Positions 33,896 to 41,178 of a stretch of DNA of 64,000 bases are shown in pieces (position 1 is the stretch's first letter; each line of letters begins with the position of its first letter). The translations under genes and the position numbers were made by a program. Source of the DNA: Erythrobacter sp. BLCC-B19 (lineage in GTDB: Bacteria; Pseudomonadota; Alphaproteobacteria; Sphingomonadales; Sphingomonadaceae); NCBI RefSeq assembly GCF_028621955.1, contig NZ_CP117516.1, forward strand, positions 3,370,001 to 3,434,000. The letters are read 5' to 3'. The notes beneath the pieces were generated by a model. That model was not told the DNA's origin. It did not search any database and was given only the letters and a program-made list of their open reading frames with translations.

Positions 33896-35881
33896 CTACT
33901 CCGCCGGAACCGGCTGAGACGTGCCCAGCGCTTCGACATCGGCGCGGCGCTGGGCACCCAGCGCGCTCGCCTTGCGGCGCTTCACATCAACCCGCACCCG
34001 GCCCGCAATCGCCATGATCCCGCCGAGCGCGATCAGAAGGCCGCCATACCAGATGAAGGTCACGAACGGCTTCCACCAGATACGGATCTGCCAGCGCCCG
34101 TCCTCGGCCTGATTGCCAATCACGGCGTAAAGCTGCCCGTCCCAGCGGGTCAGCAGCGCGCTTTCCGAAGTCGACTGCGGCGGCGACCAGAAATTGCGCG
34201 CCTGGGGGTTCAGGATCACCGGTTCCCCGCCCTTGTGGCGGACGGCAATTTGCGCTTCGATCGCCGTCCAGTTCGGCCCTGCAACCGGGCTGACGCTGTC
34301 GAGCGTGACCGCGAAATCACCAACCTGCTCGGTCGCGCCCGGTGCGACAGCAGCGAGGCGCTCCTGCGAGAAGGCGCCCTCGCAGGCCATGCCGAACAGC
34401 GAGACCGCGACCCCGAAATGGGCCAGCACCATTCCCAACGTCGCCACCGGCACGCGCCCCAGATTGCGGCCCTTCAAGGGGAGGAAGGCCGCCACCGCCA
34501 GCGCCGCGGCAAGGCCAAGGCCCAGCAGCGGCAGGAAGGGATAGGAGCCGAAGAAACTCACCAGCGCGATCACAGCGATCAGCACCGCCGCGATCAGCGA
34601 CATCTCGAACTGCAAACGCGCCGGCTTGTCCTGCCGCCAGCGCAGCAGCGGGCCGATCGCCATCACCAGCAGCATCGGCACCGCAAAGATCGCCGAAGCC
34701 GGGTTGAAATAGGGCGGGCCGACGCTGACGCGGACATCGAACGCCTCGGTCAGCAGCGGGTAAAGCGTGCCCAAAAGCACGATCGCGAGGATCGCCGAGA
34801 GCATCACATTGTTGAACACCAGCGCGCCTTCACGGCTGGCGACGGCAAAGCGCTTGCCCTCGGCCACAGCGCCTGCGCGCAGGGCGAAGATCGTGAACGC
34901 CCCGCCGATATAGAGCCCCAGCAGGCCAAGAATGAACGCGCCGCGTTCCGGATCGACCGCGAAGGCATGAACGCTCGTCAGCACGCCCGAACGCACCAGG
35001 AAGGTGCCCAGCATCGACATCGAGAACGCCAGGACGCCCAGCATGATCGTCCACGTCCGCAGCGCATCACGCGCGGCCAGCACGCTGACCGAATGCATCA
35101 GCGCGGTCGCGGCCAGCCACGGCATCAGCGAGGCATTCTCGACCGGGTCCCAGAACCACCAGCCGCCCCAGCCGAGCTCGTAATAGGCCCAATAGCTGCC
35201 CGCCGTGATCCCGAAGGTCAGCAGCACCCACGCCCCCAGCACCCAAGGGCGCATCACGCGGGCGAAGGCCGGATTGACCTCGCGCGTCAGCAGCGCGCCC
35301 ATTGCCAGGCTGAAGGCCACCGACAGGCCGACATAGCCCGCATAAAGCGTCGGCGGATGGATCGCGAGGCCGATGTCCTGAAGCAAGGGGTTGAGGCCTG
35401 TCCCCTCGGCCGCAGGCACCGGCAGCCGCTCGAACGGGTTGGAGGACAACAGCAGAAAGGCATAGAAGCCCAGCGCCACAAAGCCCTGCACGGCCAGCGT
35501 CGCGCTCATGGTACGTTCCGGCAAGCGGCGCTCAAAAGCCGCCAATAACCCGCCAGAAAGCGCCAAAACCCCGACCCAGAGCAGCATTGAGCCCTCGTGG
35601 TTCCCCCAGGTGCCGGTGAGCTTGTAAATGAACGGCTTCATCGAGTGCGAATTGCTCGCCACCAGCTTGATCGACAGGTCGGTGACCGCAAAGGCGTAAA
35701 GCAGCAAGATGAAGGCAAGCACCGCCAGCACCGCCTGCACCACCGCCGCAGGCCGCGCGTAGATCGCCAGCGCATTGACCTCGCCCTCGGGGCTGCGCAG
35801 CGCGAAAGCGCCCGAGACCATCTGCAACACCGCGAGGGCCGCGGCGAGCCACAGGGCGGCCAGTCCGATTTCCGCAATCAT
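33896..35881 (-). CDS. ccmF: Haem lyase CcmF
   Basis: 661 residues with about 14 hydrophobic segments and the WWD haem-handling motif (GWGGWWFWDPVENASLMPW). It ligates haem from holo-CcmE to apocytochrome c. Length is normal. It follows ccmE by 30 bp on the same strand. Confidence 0.96.
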   Translation of the reverse strand: MIAEIGLAALWLAAALAVLQMVSGAFALRSPEGEVNALAIYARPAAVVQAVLAVLAFILLLYAFAVTDLSIKLVASNSHSMKPFIYKLTGTWGNHEGSMLLWVGVLALSGGLLAAFERRLPERTMSATLAVQGFVALGFYAFLLLSSNPFERLPVPAAEGTGLNPLLQDIGLAIHPPTLYAGYVGLSVAFSLAMGALLTREVNPAFARVMRPWVLGAWVLLTFGITAGSYWAYYELGWGGWWFWDPVENASLMPWLAATALMHSVSVLAARDALRTWTIMLGVLAFSMSMLGTFLVRSGVLTSVHAFAVDPERGAFILGLLGLYIGGAFTIFALRAGAVAEGKRFAVASREGALVFNNVMLSAILAIVLLGTLYPLLTEAFDVRVSVGPPYFNPASAIFAVPMLLVMAIGPLLRWRQDKPARLQFEMSLIAAVLIAVIALVSFFGSYPFLPLLGLGLAAALAVAAFLPLKGRNLGRVPVATLGMVLAHFGVAVSLFGMACEGAFSQERLAAVAPGATEQVGDFAVTLDSVSPVAGPNWTAIEAQIAVRHKGGEPVILNPQARNFWSPPQSTSESALLTRWDGQLYAVIGNQAEDGRWQIRIWWKPFVTFIWYGGLLIALGGIMAIAGRVRVDVKRRKASALGAQRRADVEALGTSQPVPAE

Positions 35882-35911
35882 TGCCCTGCCCTTGTCCCTG
35901 TCCTGGTCCCG

Positions 35912-36370
35912 TTACAGGCCAACCGTGGTGTCGGCGGCCATCTTTGCAGCGTCATCGGTGCCCATGCCTTCCAGCTCCTTGGGCACGTAATTCTCGTCAT
36001 GCTTGGCAAGCAGGTTGGTCGCCATGAACACCCCGTCCGGGCCAAGGCTGCCTTCCGCGACCACGCCCGATCCTTCGACGAACAGATCGGGCAGGATGCC
36101 GCTGTATCGCACGGGGATCGCATCGGCGGTCTTGCCGGTAACGAGGAAATCGACCGTCACGCCGTCGGGCGCGGTCTTGATCGATCCCGCCTTGACCATC
36201 CCGCCCAGCCGCACCGCCTGCCCCACGTCCGGGGGCGTTTGCGCCATCTGTTCGGGCAGGTAGAAATAATTCGCCTGATTGCGCAGGGACCACGCCGCCA
36301 GCAGCCCCGCGCCGACAATCGCCAGAAGCGCGATGATCACGAGGATCAGACGTTGATGCTTGGCCTTCAT
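35912..36370 (-). CDS. ccmE: Haem chaperone CcmE
   Basis: 152 residues with one N-terminal anchor and a periplasmic OB-fold. The haem-binding histidine is H124 and the tyrosine Y128 in LLAKHDENYVP. It accepts haem from CcmC/D and delivers it to CcmF. It lies 15 bp after ccmD. Confidence 0.96.
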   Translation of the reverse strand: MKAKHQRLILVIIALLAIVGAGLLAAWSLRNQANYFYLPEQMAQTPPDVGQAVRLGGMVKAGSIKTAPDGVTVDFLVTGKTADAIPVRYSGILPDLFVEGSGVVAEGSLGPDGVFMATNLLAKHDENYVPKELEGMGTDDAAKMAADTTVGL

Positions 36371-36385
36371 CGACTACTCTCTTCC

Positions 36386-36526
36386 TCAGCGCCGCCGGCT
36401 TGCGTCACGCTTCGCCTCGGCGCGCACCATCGCGCGCCATGCCCAGACGATCAAGAGCGCCAGAGCCAGCCCGCCCACACCATAGGCGAGCCACACGAAA
36501 TCCCATTGATCCAGTTGCTCGCGCAT
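36386..36526 (-). CDS. ccmD: Haem exporter subunit CcmD
   Basis: A 46-residue ORF: MREQLDQWDFVWLAYGVGG, a single membrane helix (LALALLIVWAWRAMV) and a basic tail (RAEAKRDASRRR). This size, topology and position between ccmC and ccmE identify CcmD, which releases holo-CcmE from CcmABC. Its ATG overlaps the ccmC stop (ATGA). Confidence 0.9.
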   Translation of the reverse strand: MREQLDQWDFVWLAYGVGGLALALLIVWAWRAMVRAEAKRDASRRR

Positions 36527-37275
36527 CAGGCCTGCCCCATCGCTGGGACGGGCGCATCATCATCGAGCGCGCGGCGGCGCAGGCGCGCCTCGACCTGCTG
36601 CTCGGCAATCAGCGCGCGCATCCGCATCAGCACGATCGCGCCGAACAGCAGCGAGAAGCCGAGCACCGCGATCAGCAGCGGCACAAGGAAGGTCGGCTCG
36701 ATAGCACTCTTGCCTGCGGTGATGCTGGGCGGCTGGTGAAGCGAATTCCACCACACCACCGAACGGTTGATGATCGGCACATTGACCGCACCCACCATGC
36801 CGAAAATCGCCGCGATCTTGCTGGAAGAGCCTTCCTTTTCCGCCGCTTCGGTGAGGGCGATGTAGCCGGCATAGAGGAACAGCAGGACGAGCATCGAGGT
36901 CAGCCGCCCGTCCCACTCCCACCAGGTGCCCCAGGTCGGGCGGCCCCAGATCGAGCCGGTGGCAAGGCAGATCGCGCAGAACACCATCCCCGGCACCGCA
37001 ATCGCTCGGGCCGAAAGCGCTGCGAGCGGGTGCTTCCAGATCAGCAGCATGGCAGAGGAAATCGCGATCCCGGCCCAGCCCCCCATGCCGAGCCAAGCGG
37101 CGGGCACATGGATGAACAGGATCCGCACCGTCTCGCCCATCAGCCGGTCGGGCGGCACCATGAACAGGCCCCATCCGACCGCGCCCAGCGACAGCACCAG
37201 ACCGCTCCAGAACAGGAGCGGCATCAGCCACTTTGCCAGAGCAAGGAATCGGGTCGGATTGGCGTAGATGTGCAT
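36526..37275 (-). CDS. ccmC: Haem transporter CcmC
   Basis: 249 residues from MHIYANPTRF with six hydrophobic segments and the WWD motif (GRPTWGTWWEWDGRLTS). It presents haem to CcmE. It heads the ccmC-D-E-F-G-H-I run. The ATPase genes ccmA and ccmB are not upstream here and must be elsewhere. Confidence 0.96.
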   Translation of the reverse strand: MHIYANPTRFLALAKWLMPLLFWSGLVLSLGAVGWGLFMVPPDRLMGETVRILFIHVPAAWLGMGGWAGIAISSAMLLIWKHPLAALSARAIAVPGMVFCAICLATGSIWGRPTWGTWWEWDGRLTSMLVLLFLYAGYIALTEAAEKEGSSSKIAAIFGMVGAVNVPIINRSVVWWNSLHQPPSITAGKSAIEPTFLVPLLIAVLGFSLLFGAIVLMRMRALIAEQQVEARLRRRALDDDAPVPAMGQA

Positions 37276-37393
37276 CGGTTTTCGCTGTCGCTGCGGGCTT
37301 GTAGCCTTACACCCGTTCCCGACAAGAGCGCAAATGGTGGCAGGACGGAATAGTTCCCGCCTCCGGCACCCGCGCCCGATCACCAACCCGCGA

Positions 37394-38461
37394 TCAGCCG
37401 CGTCCGATCAGCTTCTGAGCCATCCGGTCGGCGACAACATCGGCGGTGAGGCCGCTGCTCTCGCTTTCGGCCCAGATCGATTCGAGCCGTCCGGGGATCT
37501 GCGCGATCAGAGCGTCGACCTCGGCAATGCCGCCGCTGCGCCCCTCGCGCCGGGCGAGGTATTCGGTTGCGACCGAGATGATGCCGCCTGCGTTGATGAC
37601 ATAGTCGGGCGCATAGAGAATGCCGCGCGCTGCCAGCTTCGTGCCGTGTTCCGGGCGCGCGAGCTGGTTGTTCGCTCCGCCTGCCACCACCGCGCAGTCG
37701 AGCGCGGCAATGCCCGCATCGTCGAGGATCGCACCCAGCGCATTGGGGCTGAAGACGTCGCAGGGGGTCGCCATGATCGCATCGGAGGCGACCGCCACGC
37801 CGCCCAACTCGTCCGCCAGAGCTGCCGCGCGGGCCGTGTTGATGTCGGCCAGCGTCAGCTTCGCGCCGTCCTTCGCCAGCAACCGCGCCACCCCGCCGCC
37901 GACCGAGCCGGTGCCTTGCAGCGCGACGTGCACGCCCGCCACGCTGTCCTTGCCCAGCTTGTGGCGCACCGCCGCCTTGATGCCGAGATAGATACCGTAA
38001 GCCGTGAACGGCCCCGGATCGCCGCCCGCGCTGCCTTCGCCCTCGACCGGCAGGCCCGAGACGTGCGCGGTGCGCTGGGAGACGGCCACCATGTCGGCCT
38101 CGGAGATGCCGACGTCTTCGGCGGTGACGTAACGCCCGCCCAGCGCTTCGACCGCATCACCGAAAGCGGCGAGCATTTCCGGGGTCTTGATGCGCTGTTC
38201 ATCGGCAAGGATCACCGCCTTGCCGCCGCCCATCGGCAGGCCTGCCATCGCGTTCTTGTAGCTCATCCCGCGCGACAGCCGCAGCGCATCACGCATCGCG
38301 GCAGCAGGTTCGTTGTAATGCCAGAAGCGGGTGCCACCCGCCGAGGGGCCGAGATGCGTGGAGTGAACCGCAATGATCGCCGTCAGCCCGCTCGCCCGGT
38401 CGTGAACCAGCTGCACAAGCTCGTGCGCGTCGAAATCGGGCTCGGCCCAGAATGCGGTCAT
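37394..38461 (-). CDS. Leu/Phe/Val-type amino-acid dehydrogenase
   Basis: 355 residues from MTAFWAEPDF, so the gene does not enter the tRNA upstream. The dimerisation and catalytic domain contains MAGLPMGGGKAVI with the substrate Lys, and the Rossmann domain begins VALQGTGSVGGGVARLL. The size fits leucine, phenylalanine or valine dehydrogenase rather than hexameric GDH. It reversibly deaminates branched or aromatic amino acids with NAD+; the preferred side chain is not predictable here. Confidence 0.9.
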   Translation of the reverse strand: MTAFWAEPDFDAHELVQLVHDRASGLTAIIAVHSTHLGPSAGGTRFWHYNEPAAAMRDALRLSRGMSYKNAMAGLPMGGGKAVILADEQRIKTPEMLAAFGDAVEALGGRYVTAEDVGISEADMVAVSQRTAHVSGLPVEGEGSAGGDPGPFTAYGIYLGIKAAVRHKLGKDSVAGVHVALQGTGSVGGGVARLLAKDGAKLTLADINTARAAALADELGGVAVASDAIMATPCDVFSPNALGAILDDAGIAALDCAVVAGGANNQLARPEHGTKLAARGILYAPDYVINAGGIISVATEYLARREGRSGGIAEVDALIAQIPGRLESIWAESESSGLTADVVADRMAQKLIGRG

Positions 38462-38509
38462 GTCGTCTCCCCTGTCGGGCAGGACAGCCAGCATGACCTG
38501 AGGGAGAGA

Positions 38510-38587
38510 TGGGGCGACCAACGGGGTTCGAACCCGTGACCTCCGGTACCACAAACCGGCGCTCTAACCAACTGAGCTATGATCGCC
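38510..38587 (-). tRNA. tRNA-His (GTG) with encoded G-1 and CCA
   Basis: Anticodon stem CCGGT/ACCGG with loop TTGTGGT gives anticodon GTG. The acceptor GCGATCA pairs with TGGTCGC (one T-G pair); an extra G precedes position 1 and faces C73, the canonical histidine identity pair. The T-loop is TTCGAAC and CCA is encoded. This is the normal bacterial form rather than the A73 form of Rhizobiales and Rhodobacterales. Confidence 0.95.
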
Positions 38588-38818
38588 ACACGCCCCTGCC
38601 CGCAAGCCACCGTTCCGGTTGCCGCCGCCCTTGCGCGAAGCGCTGCGGTTGACGCAAGCCGGACACACCGTCAAGTGCGCTCAGCAGGGAGGCGCGCCTC
38701 TTGCACAAAGCCTTGCTCAAGGGAAGCGAAAACTGCTTTGTGACCGTGCGGACGCAAGATTGTTTCGCGGCGCCAAAGTGATTGCCTCGACCTGTCGGGC
38801 TTCTATCCTTGGCCAGCC

Positions 38819-39454
38819 ATGATCATCACCCGCGACTCAACCGCCGCACACCTCGCCGCGCAGCCCGGCGTGCAGCGCGTGCCCACTCCCAAGGCCGAGC
38901 TGTTCCAGCTGAAGCGATTCGTGCCCGTGACCCTTGCCGCCGAACTGATCGCGCTGATCGACGCCGACCGCCGTCCTTCGACCATCGCCGACGACAATGG
39001 CGATGCCTATTTCCGCACCAGCGAGACCTGCGACCTCGCCGCCGATCTGCCCGCCGTTGCGCGGATGGAGGCGCTGCTGACGGCGCTGTGCGGGATCGAT
39101 CCGGCCTTTGGCGAACCCCTTCAGGGCCAACGCTACGCCGAGGGGCAGGAGTTCAAGCCGCACACCGACTACTTCGTGCCGGGCGGGCGCGACTTCCACA
39201 CCTATTGCGCCAATTCGGGCAACCGCACCTGGACCTTCATGGTCTATCTCAATGATGTCGCCGCAGGCGGGGCGACGCGGTTCAAGCTGCTGGACAAGAC
39301 CTTCCAGCCCGAAGCGGGCAAGCTGCTGTGCTGGAACAACCGGCTGGCCGACGGGGCGGTCAACCCGGCCACTCTCCACCACGGCATGAAGGTGCGGAAG
39401 GGCGTCAAATACGTCATCACCAAGTGGTATCGCGAGCGGCCCTGGCAGGGCTGA
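38819..39454 (+). CDS. Prolyl-4-hydroxylase-like Fe(II)/2-oxoglutarate dioxygenase
   Basis: 211 residues with the jelly-roll iron ligands H115-x-D117 (KPHTDYF) and H187 (ATLHHGM), and a 2-oxoglutarate Lys/Arg region (KGVKYVITKW). RTSETCDL and TWTFMVYLNDVAAGGATRF are typical of bacterial P4H homologues. Substrate unknown; peptidyl-proline and EF-Tu are known targets in other bacteria. Cytoplasmic. Confidence 0.9.
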   Translation: MIITRDSTAAHLAAQPGVQRVPTPKAELFQLKRFVPVTLAAELIALIDADRRPSTIADDNGDAYFRTSETCDLAADLPAVARMEALLTALCGIDPAFGEPLQGQRYAEGQEFKPHTDYFVPGGRDFHTYCANSGNRTWTFMVYLNDVAAGGATRFKLLDKTFQPEAGKLLCWNNRLADGAVNPATLHHGMKVRKGVKYVITKWYRERPWQG

Positions 39455-39470
39455 ACGCGGGCCAGATACG

Positions 39471-39495
39471 AAAAAGGCGAGCCCGTCGGCCCGCC
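39471..39495 (-). terminator. Rho-independent terminator of rpmE
   Basis: GGCGAGCC at 39476-39483 pairs with GGCCCGCC at 39488-39495 (8 positions, one A-C mismatch) over a CGTC loop. Reading the minus strand, a run of five T follows. It ends the rpmE transcript and may also stop the convergent dioxygenase message. A second small hairpin (GCGGG/CCCGC) lies at 39505-39520. Confidence 0.75.
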
Positions 39496-39535
39496 TCCCT
39501 CGTTGCGGGCCGAAACCCGCGCAGCTTGTGATAGC

Positions 39536-39763
39536 TTACTTGTTCTTGAGGCTGAGCCCGCCGAAACGCTTGTTGAACGCGGCCACGCGGCCACCTTCGG
39601 AAACCTGCTGCTTGCCGCCGGTCCAGGCAGGGTGGCTCAGCGGATCGATATCGAGCGCGAGCACATCGCCTTCCTTGCCCCAGGTCGAGCGGGTCTGGAA
39701 TTCGGTGCCATCGGTCATCTTGACCGTGATCATGTGGTAATCGGGGTGACCTTCGGTCTTCAT
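39536..39763 (-). CDS. rpmE: 50S ribosomal protein L31
   Basis: 75 residues: [18 protein letters not shown] and [26 protein letters not shown]. It contains no cysteine, so this is the zinc-free form. Monocistronic, with a clear terminator. Confidence 0.96.
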   Translation of the reverse strand: MKTEGHPDYHMITVKMTDGTEFQTRSTWGKEGDVLALDIDPLSHPAWTGGKQQVSEGGRVAAFNKRFGGLSLKNK

Positions 39764-39876
39764 GACGGTATCCTTTGCAGCATGGCGCCGGTTCCGACCG
39801 GCACAGCTATGAATGGGAAGCGCGCGCCTTAGTGGCGAAAGCGAACCAATGCAACCACGGAAGTTCAGGCGATGAT

Positions 39877-39969
39877 CGGTCGCGTAGCGACCGCAAGGCT
39901 GACCAGCCGCCCGCAGCGGGCGCGGCTAGCCGCGCGTCTAGCGAGGACGCGGGGCCGGATGGCCCCGCG
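39877..39969. repeat. Cluster of four GC-rich palindromes
   Basis: In 93 bp between rpmE and fabZ four inverted repeats follow each other: CGGTCGC-GTA-GCGACCG (39877-39893); AGCCGCCCGC with GCGGGC..GGCT (39905-39927); CGCGTC-N7-GACGCG (39933-39951); and a 9-bp stem around GGAT (39948-39969). The last lies four bases beyond the fabZ stop and could end that operon. No T-runs. The density resembles REP/BIME-type elements. Confidence 0.5.
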
Positions 39970-39973
39970 CACA

Positions 39974-40450
39974 TCAAAGAGCGTCGGTCATCATCGCGGT
40001 GAATTCAACTTCGCAGGTGGTCTTGCCCTCGACGCTTGCCACGCCCTTGAACTTGTAGACGCGGCTGCGCTTCTGGGTGAATTCGACGTGCAGATCGAGC
40101 AGGCAGCCGGGCGTCACGGGGGCGCGGAACTTGGCGTTCTCGATCCCCATGAAGATCACCAGCTTGCCCGTGCCCGCCAGTTCCATCGTCTCGATCCCGA
40201 GGATGCCCGCGGCCTGCGCCAGCGCCTCGATCTGAAGCACGCCGGGCATGATCGGCGCGCCGGGGAAGTGGCCCTGGAAGAACTGCTCGTTCATGCTCAC
40301 GGCCTTGACCGCGTGGATGCGTTCCCCGAGGGTGATCGCCTTCACCCGGTCGACCAGCAGCAACGGGTAGCGATGCGGCAAGGCCTTGAGGATCTTGACG
40401 ATATCGTAATCCAGCGGTGCCTCGGCGGCCGCGCTACCCGTGTCGCTCAT
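39974..40450 (-). CDS. fabZ: 3-hydroxyacyl-[ACP] dehydratase FabZ
   Basis: 158 residues with [12 protein letters not shown] and the active-site hot-dog segment [17 protein letters not shown] (catalytic His and Glu). It dehydrates beta-hydroxyacyl-ACP in fatty-acid synthesis. It follows skp by 20 bp; no lpxD separates them and no lpxA follows, unlike most Gram-negatives. Confidence 0.96.
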   Translation of the reverse strand: MSDTGSAAAEAPLDYDIVKILKALPHRYPLLLVDRVKAITLGERIHAVKAVSMNEQFFQGHFPGAPIMPGVLQIEALAQAAGILGIETMELAGTGKLVIFMGIENAKFRAPVTPGCLLDLHVEFTQKRSRVYKFKGVASVEGKTTCEVEFTAMMTDAL

Positions 40451-40470
40451 GTCAGGCGTCCTTCAACCGA

Positions 40471-41178
40471 TCAGCGACCGACCGGCGCGTTGGGATCGGC
40501 TGCCGGAGCTGCCGCGCCCTGCGCCTGCTGTGCCTGCTGCTGGGCGGCGGCATATTGCGCGGCCAGCTGGAGGCGCTGCTGGACTTCCTGATAGACCTGC
40601 GCGCCTTCACGGCTCGGCCCCCAGCCCGACGGCGGCACCACGCCGACAGCGGGCACGCGGGCGTTGAGCGCGGTGACCACCTTCATGGTGATGTCGGCTT
40701 CGGGGGGCGAATAGAGGATGACCGACGGATCGAGCACGATCTTGATCTGCTCGGCCGTCAACACGTCCTGCAGCGCCGAGCCATATTGCACGATGATCTG
40801 CTCGATCGCGAAAATGCGCGCGCCATCGATCTGGTTGGTGATGGCGATGATTTCCTGCTCAAGCGTCTGGAGCTTGGCATAATCGGGCGACTTCTTCATC
40901 GCCACCTGCTCGGTCTCGTCGACCTGCTTGTCGCCGTTCTTGTCGAACTTGGTCAGCATCGTCTGACGCTCCTGCGCCTTGGTGCGGCGCAGTTCGTTCT
41001 GCGAGGCGTAAGTGGTCTCGATCTGCTGATAGGCAGTCTGGAATGCGGTGGTGCTGATGATGGTGCGGGTCGCGTCGACCGAGGCCATCTTGCCATCGAC
41101 CTGCGCGTGCGCGGGCAGCGCAGTCGTGGCGGCGAGCGCGACGCTGGCGGCCGCGAGAAGCTTGGTGAAACGGGTCAT
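40471..41178 (-). CDS. skp: OmpH/Skp-family periplasmic chaperone
   Basis: 235 residues with a signal peptide (LLAAASVALAATTALPAHA) and a long helical body (YQQIETTYASQNELRRTKAQ), then a Gln/Ala-rich tail (AAAQQQAQQAQGAAAP). Longer than enteric Skp (about 160). An inserted segment FDKNGDKQVDETEQ resembles an EF-hand-like acidic loop. It holds unfolded outer-membrane proteins for BamA, whose stop it overlaps (ATGA). Confidence 0.88.
   Translation of the reverse strand: MTRFTKLLAAASVALAATTALPAHAQVDGKMASVDATRTIISTTAFQTAYQQIETTYASQNELRRTKAQERQTMLTKFDKNGDKQVDETEQVAMKKSPDYAKLQTLEQEIIAITNQIDGARIFAIEQIIVQYGSALQDVLTAEQIKIVLDPSVILYSPPEADITMKVVTALNARVPAVGVVPPSGWGPSREGAQVYQEVQQRLQLAAQYAAAQQQAQQAQGAAAPAADPNAPVGR

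Noticed and set aside
33293..35548. 751-codon ORF on the plus strand
   Set aside because: Antisense to ccmF and ccmG; Arg/Gln/His-rich and motif-free.
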